From assembly GCA_911728455.2 (NCBI GenBank), contig OU452223.1, positions 12,875,923 to 12,939,922 of the forward strand: a DNA stretch of 64,000 nt, given 5' to 3'. The DNA comes from Marthasterias glacialis. Taxonomy: Eukaryota; Echinodermata; Asteroidea; Forcipulatida; Asteriidae. Positions 24,347 through 35,999 of this stretch are shown piece by piece. Each line of letters starts with the position of its first letter. The stretch's first letter is position 1. Made by a program: the position numbers and the translations under genes. The notes beneath the pieces are model-generated. The model was not told the origin of the DNA and did no database searches. It saw only the letters and a list, made by a program, of their open reading frames with translations.

Positions 24347-26320
24347 CTAACTACGAATGTTCATTGCTCCTTTTGCTGCATTACGCCAGCGTTTAACCAC
24401 CGGGTTGCGAGTTGGTCCTCCAAAAATGTCTCTTCTTTTCTCTTCCTCTCGTTCCTTTTGTTTTTGCTCCTCCAGAAAAGTTGTAAACGACGTGACCTTC
24501 GACATGACACTCTGCTTCCGGTTGTCATCGATGACCTTAAGATGATCCACCTCCTGGTCCAGTTGCATGCGTTGTAGGTCCCGCTCTCGGGACAGATGGG
24601 AAGCTGCAAGGTGTATCTGCAACTGCTTCAGATCGTCTTCAAGAACAGGGGGCTTCTCTAGTTCTGAATCGTTCCTCCAACTTTTAGAGATTTTGGACTT
24701 TGTGCCAGTGTCAGAGTTAATGGGTGTCGCCGGAGGGCCAGCGTCGTCTGAGTCAGAGTCATAAACAGCCAGGTTAGCTTGGATGCTTTTGGAAGTCAGT
24801 GCTGATTGGAGAACTGGGCGCATCTTTAACCTAACACCTAAAGTGGACCTCTTCTGGACGGAAAGGCGATTCCGTGCCATAGCCGCTTTATCAAGCAGGC
24901 GAAAGCTGAACTGCCCGGGAGATGCCTTGCCCCCAGCAGGCACCTCGCCCTCCGTGGAATCTTTCGGGTCTTTGGTGCCCTTACTACGGGGGGACCCGTA
25001 TCTATTCAACCCACCACCCATCAGGCTTAAGATGGAAGCTTTGAGTAAAGTGTCGCGGCGTTTCTTCAGCGAAGCATCCTCGACGGTTTGCATCGGGTTT
25101 CTTCGAACCTCTGGAATGACATTTGGTGTCGGACTGCTCGTTGCTTCAGCACGGCCAGACTTGTCCATTAATAACGATAAAAGACCAAGCGAGGGCGTCC
25201 TTTTGGAGTCTTTACTGTTATCAGAGACCATACCGATGCCCGCACTATTTATCTCATTTTCAACCGTGTTGTTATTGGCATCGTTGTAATTTTCATATAG
25301 TTCCCCGTTTTCCATAATGGTCACACGTTTTTCTGTCTTTTGATTCTGTTTGGTTTTCAAAGCCGATTTTAGCCACTGCTGACGTACCGTTTGCCCGTCA
25401 CTGATGGGTGTTGCCTCTAAGATATCTCTTAGAGATCTACCTTTAGATGGTTTATGAATATTATAAGACGATGTACTTACGGAATGCCTCTGTTCTTGTG
25501 GTTCAGTTTGAAAAATATGCTCGTTGGGCTCGGTATCTAAAGTCACCTGGTGATTGTTCGCAATAGACTCCGATCGTTTCTTTTTAGATGGTTCTGGTAT
25601 CCCTTTAATGCCAGACTTGGTGCTTTTCCTTCCGAGGGCTACTCCTGCATCCACCGTGCGCTGTCGCACACTCACCCAGGCGTCAACGCGATCAGACGGT
25701 GCAGCTTCACTCGACTGCGAATCCCATTCCTGGAGCCGTTTCCTCCAAGCTAGCTTTGAGCATGTCTTAGCGTTGAGTCGTTGTTTGGTAGTAAGCGACT
25801 CGACCCCCTTTTCACTGCCTCTTTGCTGGTTGTTTCCCAAGTCGGCGGACGAACCACGATCTTTTCTGTTTCTTGGGTGTCCATCCGGTGCGCTGTTTGG
25901 TCTTCTGTTAAGACGTTCCCAAACGGATTCTTCGGACTTTGGTGCACCCCGAACAACGGCACTTTTAGCTCGTGTTGATGAATCAGTACCGCTACTCTGA
26001 CCATTAGCCTTCTCGGGATTCCGTTTACCACCAGATTTACTCCCCGATATTTCATCTTCCTCCGGCAGCCAACCATCTTTGCTCCGCCCGCTGCTCTTTC
26101 TCAGATTCTGCATCTCTTTCTTGACGGCCTGAAACTCTCGTTTGAACTCGGAGTTGGTCATACCGATGCGACGGTCCAGGAGGCGAATCTCCCGCTGGAG
26201 CTTGACGTCTTCGAGTTGGTTCTTGACTCGGGCATGGAAGAACTGAAGACTACTTTGTAATTTAACGTCCTTGACGGTGTTGTTACTGCTTGCCATTGCG
26301 TTATCAGTTCCGCCTAGCAT
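24347..26320 (-). CDS. Uncharacterised basic, Ser-rich coiled-coil protein
   Basis: A 657-codon ORF with no interruption, far too long to be chance. I do not recognise the family. Residues about 15-78 form a charged coiled coil (HARVKNQLEDVKLQREIRLL, later EFKREFQAVKKEMQNLRK). Residues about 80-510 are low-complexity, Lys/Arg/Ser-rich and probably disordered. An acidic patch (YDSDSDD) lies near 520, and the last 100 residues form a second coiled coil (DLQRMQLDQEVDHLK, FTTFLEEQKQKEREEEKRRD) ending in a basic tail. There is no signal peptide or membrane segment. The first ATG has a poor context (C at -3); the second, at codon 9 (first base 26,296), has G at -3 and +4 and may be the real start, giving 649 residues. 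It could be one long exon of a spliced gene, but the AATAAA at 24,100-24,105 favours termination here. Cytoskeletal or ciliary association is possible from composition only. Confidence 0.85.
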   Translation of the reverse strand: MLGGTDNAMASSNNTVKDVKLQSSLQFFHARVKNQLEDVKLQREIRLLDRRIGMTNSEFKREFQAVKKEMQNLRKSSGRSKDGWLPEEDEISGSKSGGKRNPEKANGQSSGTDSSTRAKSAVVRGAPKSEESVWERLNRRPNSAPDGHPRNRKDRGSSADLGNNQQRGSEKGVESLTTKQRLNAKTCSKLAWRKRLQEWDSQSSEAAPSDRVDAWVSVRQRTVDAGVALGRKSTKSGIKGIPEPSKKKRSESIANNHQVTLDTEPNEHIFQTEPQEQRHSVSTSSYNIHKPSKGRSLRDILEATPISDGQTVRQQWLKSALKTKQNQKTEKRVTIMENGELYENYNDANNNTVENEINSAGIGMVSDNSKDSKRTPSLGLLSLLMDKSGRAEATSSPTPNVIPEVRRNPMQTVEDASLKKRRDTLLKASILSLMGGGLNRYGSPRSKGTKDPKDSTEGEVPAGGKASPGQFSFRLLDKAAMARNRLSVQKRSTLGVRLKMRPVLQSALTSKSIQANLAVYDSDSDDAGPPATPINSDTGTKSKISKSWRNDSELEKPPVLEDDLKQLQIHLAASHLSRERDLQRMQLDQEVDHLKVIDDNRKQSVMSKVTSFTTFLEEQKQKEREEEKRRDIFGGPTRNPVVKRWRNAAKGAMNIRS

Positions 26321-26662
26321 ATGAAACAGTCGACAACTTGTTCACGGTCAAATTGAAAAAGTTTCCCCATGACAACACTCTGTTCATGACAACATACAAA
26401 CCATTTTTCCATCGAAAGATTTTCAAAACTTCGCTGATAGATATTATGTCCGTTTCAAGTGTGCTTCTTGTGCACTTCTTGAGACGAACTGAAAAGCAAT
26501 TATCTCAGTCACTACATTCATCACTGGGTTAAATCCATTTGCTGTGTTTACCCGAACAGCTGGAGTGTTTGCCTCGTCCAAATCGAGCATAATGGTTTTA
26601 TAAAAGACGACACATATGTTTTTTTCATGGCCATCTAAACAAATGGGTCCTCGCTGTGCCAT

Positions 26663-29600
26663 ACGTCATTGCTGCACTGTTCCGAAGATGACAGTTTTGG
26701 AACCAAGTCAGTTTTAGTTTCCAGAGTTCAGCTGCGCAGATTTTATACAACATCCACAATTTGAACAATCGTGATGTTGATTTCACTGTGAGTTGTTGAT
26801 AAACTGCTGAGAAAGGCTACTGGCACAAGTCTTGCTTATAGTTATTGCATAATCTTCCCATACGAGATGGTAATAGGCTATTGCATTGCCGTTGTCAATT
26901 CTAATGTGAATTGTTACAAATCTACTGAGCATGTACCAAATAATGACTCTCAATGTTTCAATCTCTGCTCTCTGTTATGTTGTTAAGAGTAACGGGTATG
27001 ACGCGTCGGCCCTTTTTTTCTAAGCATCTAGCTGTTGACTGAAGTTAGGCAGGCATTGTAAAAGTCAACACTTTCTCCAACCGTCCCCCTGTCTATGCAA
27101 ACATAATTTGTACACATCTCTCCCCCGTCAATGAATCCAGTGAGCACACCAAAATCAGCTTCAATTGTCTGCGTGTTTGTCGTTGGATTTTGCGTCCCTT
27201 CTCAGTGGACTGACTTTTCCCTCCGATATTTGGATCGGACAATAGAAGTTGATTCAGAACAATATTGATACATTCTTTGTGATAATGGATGACTTTTATA
27301 GAATAAAAAAAAAAGGAATTGACTCAACCAGTGACTTCTTCATGTCAAACAAACCTGTTAAAAGTGCACACATTTCCTGATCACCATGGACCATACAGTA
27401 GCCCTCGTATATAGGACTCTTCCTCTGTGCTGTACACAGTAACAGTTGTATCTACACAGCGTAAGTCCTCCAGGGCGACACCTTGAGTTAGCGAGCGCAC
27501 ACATTTTCAATAAGTAGAAGGGTCAGTTACAAAACAAAATTACCAAGGTGTCACATCGTCTTGATGAGAACGAATAGTGCCTCTGTTTGTCAAGGATGTT
27601 GACATCTCATACAGCAGAATTACTTAAATTTTCAGGACACTTGGTGCTTTGAGTCGAATGTATGCCTACCATTGGTAAATCATTAACATGTTAAGACGGA
27701 GACAGACTATTTCAAAACAACAATGTTTAATCCAGTTTCAGATTAGACTTGACGCTTGTCAATGTGGTAATAGCGGTAACGAGGGGGTAGCGGAGGAATG
27801 ATTGTGTCAACGGATAGACCGCGTCAATGAAGCCTCTGATAAGCTATGCCAAGACGTCTTGAGCAGGAGACTATATTGAACACACACTGGTGATTAAATA
27901 TCAACACTTCTCATAGATGATTAGACACTCAGCCTCAAGTTTGTGAAGAAGTGTTTAGATTGAGACGGTAATTATTCCACTTTTAGTTCTTGTCGGTTAA
28001 TTTCACCATTATTTCTGCCCACGCACGCGCCCTATGCGATTAGTAACACAGTCTTAATTTTCTTTTGTGCTCCAACGGGCCGTGCGGACGACGAAGTGTC
28101 AGTCATTTTCGGGAATGTTGTTCTTTCTGTTTAGTCCGAAACGTTTAAGTTTGTCCGGTGGGTATAAAGCCTACCCTGAAAATATATAATAAGCGACGGG
28201 TCTGTGTTATTGCAAAATATCGGCCCCAACCCAAATCCCTTACGTACGGTGAACCGAAACACCCAAATGGACCACGGGGGCCTGTAGAAGTTGGGCTGCA
28301 GGGACGGTACACGGTTGCTCTGCGTCTGGGCGAGGGGAGGGGGTGAGAAGGGAATGCTCCCGGCGTTTTTAATTTTTTTTTATTCGATGGAGGCGGGATT
28401 TTCGAGTATATATAATTGGATAATGTGTTCTGAACGGCGAGAATTGCCGCGAGCACGAAGCAGTATGTTGTAAATATGTTTCATCTCTCCATGTGAAATT
28501 TGTCTTTTTTCTCCTCAGTGTTTTTATTTTCATTTCGTATTTATTTATTTATTTATTTATAAAATGTGAATGGAAGCACTGGAAACCTAAAACATAAATT
28601 TGTTTCCCTAAAATAAATATGTAAAGTTTAACGAGACAATGTTGGTAGCACCAATAGTTTGATGAATATATTGGAAAGAAAGATTACCTTTAAACGAAAT
28701 ACAAGTTTGTACAATTTCATCCACACTTTGGGTTCACCTGCCCGTACCGGTAGAGACCAATGACCTAAGGGCATGCAAGCGTGCAACTCCCCCATGAGCC
28801 AGCGGGCCATAATTGCCCCCGCCTGGTTGGGAAAAGTCAGACAAGCTAAGGTCCTAAAATCAAGGATGTAAACCACGCGAGAACCAAGGTCATTTTCACG
28901 GTTTGTTCATGAATTATTCATTGTGTTGTTTGTGAAGAGGGGGAGGCAGTGATCACGGACGGTGCACCGATATGGCCCAGAGGAAAATCAACAACTTGAT
29001 TGGTTCGTCACGTCAGTCATGTGTGTCCGATGCCGAAGGGTTCCCTGCCTACCGACCAGAACCAAATCAGTGCGGAGAACTTATCCCTGCTTCCCCGTAA
29101 AGGGGGGAGGGGTTGTATTAGCCTTACCGGTCCCTATACCGAGAAGCTGAAAATTACTGTCAAGTTGCCGTTTTATCTTCCTAGATACGTCTGCCAACTC
29201 TTTCAGTTAAATCCAATACAATTCAATTCTATTCATCAATACTTCCGCTAAGACAAACATACAATTTGAGTCTCTTTGACTTTGAAAGTTGTTTGTCTCA
29301 ACATCTTTTTCTTTTCAGACTAATCAAATTTGTTATTTGAATGGAGCGTACGAAAGTTATGATAACGTCATGCATTATAAAAGTGAATGGAACAAAGAGC
29401 GCCCTCTTACTACCGTAATAGCTTAGACTCACTTCTTTTGAGGGGGTAAAAGAAAACATGACTTGCGAGAGGGAATGGCTGGGATTAATGACAATTTTTA
29501 GTTTTGTCGATGATACCAATCAGTGAATAGGAGACTGATATAGACGCTTGGTGGCAGCAGACTCACAGGGTAAATTCACTGTTCTAAAAAGGGACTATGG

Positions 29601-31919
29601 TACAAGAGTTTTATACCGGTATGCCTGGTGACATGGCTACGTTGCGTCTCAAAGACTCCCACTGTCAGGTAACTGAGACGAGAGTTGCCAGTGAGTGTCG
29701 AGATTCCAAGATAAGATCTTAACAACAAGCCGTGTCTGAATCAAGTGACTTTGGCTACAACTATGGCCATGCCTGCAACTACACCTTTGACGAATGGGAC
29801 TTTTTCGACGAAAAGCCGCTGCTGAAGCCACTCTCGAAGCACATGACCTTATCAACATTGAACGCAGAGCAATAAAGAACAGTCTGCAACATACAACTTA
29901 GCAACAGCCTTACTCTACCGTACAATTGAGGCAGGAACTAGATGCCAATAGGCATCGTAAAGGCCGTCGGTTTGGGATTCGAACCTGCAACCTTTCAATC
30001 GTTTGTCCAGTAGTATAACCACAGTAGCAAAGAACATTCTACAAACATTGTATCATCTCTATCAGCCTGTTTATTACAGCTAAGGAAGAACACAAGCGCT
30101 TAGCATGTTTTTGAAAAGGGCCCGAAGCTAAAGAGTACAAGGTTTTCACCTTTACGGAGCCCCAGTGACGTCACTCATCAAAACTGCCACTCATCATTTG
30201 TTTCAGTCAGTTGGGTAATTTGGCAGTCGTAAATGATGGTCTTAATGAGTAGTGGATTATTATCGCCTCTACAACTCCTGATTTGATGTCTGCAGGCCTA
30301 ACCATTCTCACTCTTTTTCCATTCCTCTTTTCTCATTTCCGTTCCCCGCGTACCCTTGTTGTTATTTCATTTAGCGTGAATGCATATATACCACACACTG
30401 AATTCCGAGCTCTTCTCGAACGGTGACGCGCATCGAGAGCAAGCGCGGCCAGGAGAAGTCAAGCGAAATAGACGGGCCCGTCTGTGGCGAGGCAGGGACG
30501 GTCAGCGTATCCTACGGTTCCCCCACACGTGTGTCTTCCGTGCCTCGGGCCCGGTAACTAACTGTAGAGCTACGCGCCTGGAAAGTCCGGGGAAAAACAA
30601 CACGATTTGCTAGATTTACCATGAACACAAGAGGCTATTGAGAAAAAAAACTTAGTTGGTACAAATCAGTTGAGTCCCAGGAAAAATGAAAGTGACATCT
30701 GAACTTGAAAGTACTTCAACATTTGTTGATATAACATTTGATCTAAATTTTATTGATCCGAATGCACTCTTGGGACAACATAGTATTTTTGTGTTTGTAC
30801 TTTATGAATAAAACATTTCGCGTTTGTCCTCCGTTTAACTCAAACTCGAGGCGTCAAGGCCCATTATTTTGAGAACATACATCTGAATTCGACCTACTTT
30901 GTTGATTATAGGTTTGTGTGTTTCGTTCAGTTAGCCCAAAGGTAATACAACTCTGTGTGGACTTATTACATGAAACTCCACCTGGGCTGGGGTCGTACCA
31001 TTTTTTGTTTGTTATCGAAGTCGCCCTTTTTTGCAAGAGATACTTCTATGTAATCTAGTGTGCACATCTCTCCCTCGAGTAACACACAATTTTGTCCGTT
31101 GAATATTAACTAATTTCTTCAAGCACGCGATGCACGAGCTTTTAACGATGTTGTTACCTTGATCAGATTGAAGACCACTGAAGCCGTATAAAAGCAACTA
31201 AAAATTTTTAAACTTCTTTACGCAGGAACTAGGCCTCCCGGTGCCTGACTCTGATAATAATTTGTCACATTTTCCCCCAGAGAAGACCCTATTCGTGATA
31301 ATAATCAAGCCTGGTGAACCAAGATCCGGGGGGCTCCGACTCATCCCTTGGAGTGGAGGGTATTTGGGTTGGATTTGAGTACACGGCAGCAAGGGCATCG
31401 GCTTCTTTGAGGTTTATCTCTAAACCCTTCCCCGTACAAATCCCACACCACCTCCACTGAAAGTCACCCTCGCACGCCAGTGTATAGGCCAACTGTATAG
31501 GGGTCCTCGTACGTACTGTATTTTTATGGGAAAACTTTACCATGACGAAACAAGTCAACAATTTCCTCTCACATCTGCTCAGAAATATCTAATTGCAACA
31601 ACATACAAAGCCGTTGGAAATTTATGACAACAATAATAAAGTATTTATACATCGCTTTATGCAAGAAACTCAAGGCGGTTTACAAACTGAGACCAATCAA
31701 AATAAAACTAAGGTGTCGAAGAACCATTTGTATGTGTTTCTCCACAGATTTATCGTCAAATATAAGGGGAACTTAATCATTTAGGATAAAAAAAACTGCC
31801 ATGAAGACGTGATGTGGTGTTAAGACAGAGTCGGTTTGCTATTGGTTTACAACAGACCACGCAAGTCTCAGCGCGCATTTCAACGTTAAATTACGTGATT
31901 TCGTTTCATTCAAATGTGG
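26663..31919. other. Intergenic between coiled-coil gene and LINE fragment; no gene supported
   Basis: GC-richer islands at 28,200-28,360 and 30,395-30,600 carry ORFs on both strands without motifs. The SINE head at 29.9-30.0 kb is the only clear element. At 31,640-31,680 (ATCGCTTTATGCAAGAAACT, CAAGGCGG) a dispersed repeat fragment is possible. Confidence 0.5.
29930..30020 (-). mobile_element. tRNA-like SINE head
   Basis: The minus strand reads TGTGGTTATACTACTGGACA followed by GGTTGCAGGTTCGAATCCCA, which carries A- and B-box-like RNA polymerase III promoter elements. The acceptor arm does not pair, so this is a SINE head or tRNA relic, not an active tRNA gene. Confidence 0.5.
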
Positions 31920-32420
31920 GAAATAAGACCACGTTACCCCACTCCTACATCAACTCTACTGGCTCCCAGCCCATCAGCGAATTGTTAGAAAGATCCTCAT
32001 CATTTCCAACAAATGTCTCCACAATACTGTCCCTGCATACCTAATCAGTCTCATCAAGGTTTACCATCCTGGATGACCTGGCCTTCGTTCTGGTCCAGAC
32101 ATTGTTACACTCCTGGTGGTTCCGAAGGTGCACTGTGCTGCAGGTAATCGTGGGTTTTACGCACATGCCCCCGCGCCTTTGAAACTGTCTCCCTAAACCA
32201 AATCCGTTCTGCAGAGTCACTGGAAGTTTTCAAGAAACATTACAAAACTTCCCTATTCAACGGTTGATTGCTAAGGACCATCCACTTTTCCCATTACCAG
32301 CACCCTCATTTATATACTCGCTTGATGTTTTGTTTTATTGAAAAGCGCTGTGGTACCCAGTGTAAGAGCACTTTAATGCATGTTATCATTAGAACAGAAA
32401 TAAAACAAAACAAATAAATA
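31920..32420 (+). pseudogene. 5'-truncated, broken non-LTR retrotransposon 3' end (RT C-terminus)
   Basis: The plus strand encodes, with a frameshift and stops, pieces typical of the reverse transcriptase C-terminus of CR1/L2/jockey-like LINEs: DHVTPLLHQLYWLPAHQRIV, then NKCLHNTVPAYL, then IRSAESLEVFKKHYKTSLF. A short 3' UTR (AAAGCGCTGTGGTACC) and an A-rich tail (AAATAAAACAAAACAAATAA) follow. The 5' part is missing, as is usual after incomplete reverse transcription. Clade assignment needs a database comparison. Confidence 0.8.
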
Positions 32421-33532
32421 CAAAATGCATGGTATACGCGCTTGACAATTGCATGGTCTTAACGACGAGAAATCATCACCAATGTGTAAAAATACAAACT
32501 GAAATCTGAGTTATTAGTAACCGTGTTTATCGAGTAGAGTTTGCAGTGGCTTTACCGATCGGTGTTGAAGGAATATAGGAAATCGCTGGGTTTTTTTTAT
32601 GAATAAATTAATTCCTCTCCAAAGTTTTTCAAGAAACACACACTCAACCTCTGAATGCGACTCATCAAATTATGTGATCACGTTTGGTGAAATCGGCGAA
32701 AAACGGTTTAAGTTTTGTTTTGCAAATCGCTCCCTATTTCGACTGCATGCAATCAAATTTAGAAACAGTGTTTTGTGACGTCTTCAACTTCATAGACATT
32801 CACAGCACTTCAGACGGAAATATCTGTCTTTAGGACTGGTACCGTTATGAATTTGATAAAACAATGAGCCTTCAGATTGAAACTAATCAATTATTTTCGT
32901 AAATTCTACACATCTTCACTCCTATTTCATTCACATATCATAATAAGAATAATAATATTATTAATTTCCTTTCAGTAGCACAACAATCAAAGCAAACCAG
33001 TTGAACACATTTTCAATGATTTTTGTAGTAAAAACAAGACAGACAACTCCTACGCCACTCATGCGGTACGGGGATGGCTCCTTCTTCCCCGTGCACGGAG
33101 CGAGCAGTCGACGGGCCTTTCTGGTAATTTCAGCCGGACCGGCCGTTTCTCGCCCGACGGCGGTTGATCAAAATTCATAGAGACACTATAGAAGATAAGC
33201 TTTGTTAATCCGCTATGCGCTAATAGTGATGAATAAAAGTCATATTAGCACACACAATGAGTGCACAATGTGAGGACTTGTGGCTATGGACAGACACAAT
33301 TGGCCCCCCGAACGGCGAAGCCCTGTCATATTATTTTTGTTCTCTTGAAGTGAACAACGGTTAAAGGTTCCATGCATTATTAACGCCTTGTGCAATATGA
33401 ACGTAGGAGAGAAACAGGGACATTTCCTTGCCTGCGAGCTATTCTGTTGTAGCTGCTCTCCCAAGCGCCATTTTCCCACTCTTCTTCAACACAAGTCGAC
33501 TGGATCCAGTCTACGGATAAACGGCTCCCGCT

Positions 33533-33580
33533 ATTGGTTGACGAAGTGCTCAGGGGCGTGAACTCGCTCTTCGTGATTGG
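33533..33580 (-). promoter_or_regulatory. Paired CCAAT motifs upstream of the second bHLH gene
   Basis: Two inverted CCAAT pentamers, read as ATTGG on the plus strand at 33,533-33,537 and 33,576-33,580, lie about 450-500 bp upstream of the ATG in a locally GC-richer stretch. No convincing TATA box was found. Promoter status is inferred. Confidence 0.25.
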
Positions 33581-34033
33581 CTTACAGGACCTTCGACTTT
33601 GTGACGACATCAATATTTCTACGATTTACATGCGATACACAGACACGTAAATATGGATGCGAAAAGTAGCTGAACGTTAATTTGGAACGACTTTAAATCG
33701 TCCATCTACCAAGAAAAGGCTACTGATTGTACATCAAAATCGTCGTACACAAGTTAACTCCTGGAAACTCTTCAGTGTCGATTTGTTCCTCAGGGAGAAC
33801 AGGCCGTCCCCCTTTTAAAATTAAATTACTTAATAATCTTGAGACTTTGCTGTGGAGGGAGAGATAGTCTCGAAACTTTAGAGTGTTGTTTTCAGTAACA
33901 TTGCGGGCAGACGAACACTAAACGCCTCAGCAGTGTCAAATTGAGGATTCAGTAGTAAATACAAAAAAATACTAAGGTCTGTTCGAAAAGTTGAGCTTTA
34001 CGGCGGGAATTTTTTGATATCTTCTTAAACACC

Positions 34034-34621
34034 ATGGCTTTACCACATGTGAGTGGCAATGTGAGCGACGTGTGCCTTTCACCGGCATCGCTTGACGATG
34101 ACTCCTGCTCAAGCGACGAATCGTGCGATGACCTGCCCGACTCACCCACATCCGACGATAGCCAACCCTCGCACTCATCCTCGGGACTCAACGGTTCACA
34201 GCCCGGCAGTGGACGGACGAGAAGACGGGTAGGGGGAAAAGGAAACTCGGAGTTTACGGGGAAGAAACAACTCCGGCCCGCGGCAAACCACAAGGAGAAA
34301 GAGCCGCATTTGGTTGCCCGGCGGAACGCACGCGAGCGACGGCGAGTTCAACTCGTCAACGATGGCTTCGTGAGGCTGCGAAGGAAGATCCCAACGGAGC
34401 CTAGAAATAAGAAACTGTCCAAAGTGAAGACGCTCCGATCGGCCATCAACTACATCATGCATCTACAAGAGACTCTTAATGAAGCTGCTAATCGACAGAG
34501 TAGGATGGACGAGATGGAAAATGTTGGAATGAATGTTGCACTGGCTCATCAGGCACAACCGCACTATGACTGGCCGCAGTATGAAGTACCCATGGTAAGA
34601 CCAATAACTCCTGTTTCATAA
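34034..34621 (+). CDS. Divergent achaete-scute family bHLH transcription factor
   Basis: Complete 195-residue ORF with a strong start context (AACACCATGG). The N-terminus is acidic and Ser/Asp-rich (20-50), followed by a basic stretch at 61-90. The bHLH runs from about 93 to 150: basic region [15 protein letters not shown], helix 1 [10 protein letters not shown], short loop TEPRNKK, helix 2 [18 protein letters not shown]. The Glu of the ERxR core and the following arginines are kept, so E-box binding is expected. NARER, the GFxxLRxxIP pattern and NKKLSKV are closer to arthropod achaete/scute proteins than to ASCL1, which has NERER and ends in an xFxxWF motif missing here. Lys replaces the usual Glu in SKVETLR. 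An internal GTAAGA follows codon 187 (34,595), so the true C-terminus may come from a downstream exon. Orthology to ASCL3/4/5 is unclear. Confidence 0.92.
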   Translation: MALPHVSGNVSDVCLSPASLDDDSCSSDESCDDLPDSPTSDDSQPSHSSSGLNGSQPGSGRTRRRVGGKGNSEFTGKKQLRPAANHKEKEPHLVARRNARERRRVQLVNDGFVRLRRKIPTEPRNKKLSKVKTLRSAINYIMHLQETLNEAANRQSRMDEMENVGMNVALAHQAQPHYDWPQYEVPMVRPITPVS

Positions 34622-35562
34622 CAATAGGCCTACTTGTTATTGGGGTTGGGGTGTCTCCAAGTTGGAAAAGTCCGCTTTGTTTCATCGGTCCCATTCTTAC
34701 AAGAACTTGAATGTTCAACAAGTCATGTCGTACGTTTCGCTTCGTCATCCGAGGTGAGTTAGTTGAGAATTCGATTAGCATTTCGTTTCCTTTGGGCACT
34801 CTCTGTGATCGTATACCCTAACATTGAGATGTTGGAATTTCGCACCTGCTGGATGTCTTCCTTACAATGGTGATGTATCTATCAGCAGATTGCTTTGTTC
34901 TTGTAAGGGCAAGGACGTTTGTTGCTTGTAGTAAAAAGCACCTCTTTGAGGGAAATTACCATTTCTACAGGGACATTTCACGGCATTGGCTACGGGCATA
35001 ACGACAATTGCCTACGTTGCCTCCAGCCTCCGTTGGCTGTCTTCTAAAACTCAAATAATGCGTTCTAACATGGTTAGGCCTAAAGCCTGCAGATAATTTA
35101 GTCCCTTTATCCAAAAGCATCTTCGGCTCTTTCGTCAAACTGCAACATACGGTAACTATTGTAATACAGAATACTATTTGTAAAATTTATGAAAACTTCA
35201 TGGCGTGAGCCTGTAGATTCTTAAAATATGTGTCTTTGAAAAATCAAACTAAAGCCAGCTTTGATTGATACATTACGATATTTAAACTAGTACAAACTGC
35301 ACAGATCGCTATAGTGCTGCAAACATAAAGTTGCTGATCCAGGGGTAACAAATCACAACCACCAGACACCAAAAGAGGGCGCGTGTACCTCATGTTTTTT
35401 TTTGGTTTTTTTTAAACCATTTTTGTAATACTTGCGTATAGCGATGGCTGTTTGCAAAAGGTCTATTATGGTCCAAATTCTACACTTTGCTGACCAACTA
35501 ATTTTGTAATTTCATTGGCCCGTTGCTGCGCAAACTGTGGTATAAAACGTCGTTGGGCATGA

Positions 35563-35614
35563 TGGCTCGATTGATAGATTGAATAATCGATTGATCGATT
35601 GATTGATTGGTTGG
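35563..35614. repeat. (GATT)n-like repeat
   Basis: CGATTGATAGATTGAATAAT followed by CGATTGATCGATTGATTGAT; imperfect tetranucleotide repeat. Confidence 0.85.
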
Positions 35615-35765
35615 AGGCTTCAGTTTATTCGGATGAAAGAATCCATATAATTGCAATGCATAGTACACGATTAAGACACAAGAGCACTGCATAATTCTCC
35701 GAAGGATAACCAGAAAAAAGGCAATAACTGAAGTTTATTTAAATTGGGGTCCTGAATACATGATA

Positions 35766-35960
35766 TCAGGTTGGCTCATTGGTTTCTTTCCCTTCCTTTC
35801 ACCTCTGTGGACCCCGGTTCGAATCCCATCTCAGATCTGGAGCCTTGCACGTGGATTTGAGTTTTCAGTCCCTACCTGACTGCGTGTATGGGTTTTCCTC
35901 ATTTGGGGTTTTCTTCCCACATCTACAACTGAATACTATTTCTTTTCGTTTCCTATTCAT
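35766..35960 (+). mobile_element. tRNA-derived SINE
   Basis: The A-box-like TTGGCTCATTGGTTTC (35,771) and the exact B box GGTTCGAATCC (35,816-35,826) are spaced as in a tRNA. A body follows with TTGAGTTTTCAGTCCCTACC and a repeated TTTTCCTCATTTGGGGTTTT. No tRNA cloverleaf survives. Confidence 0.65.
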
Positions 35961-35999
35961 CATCGTGTTATTTGCGCTTGCGCTGATGAATTAAAACTA

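Noticed and set aside
29940..30015. Possible tRNA gene (minus)
   Set aside because: No acceptor-stem pairing; treated as a SINE head.
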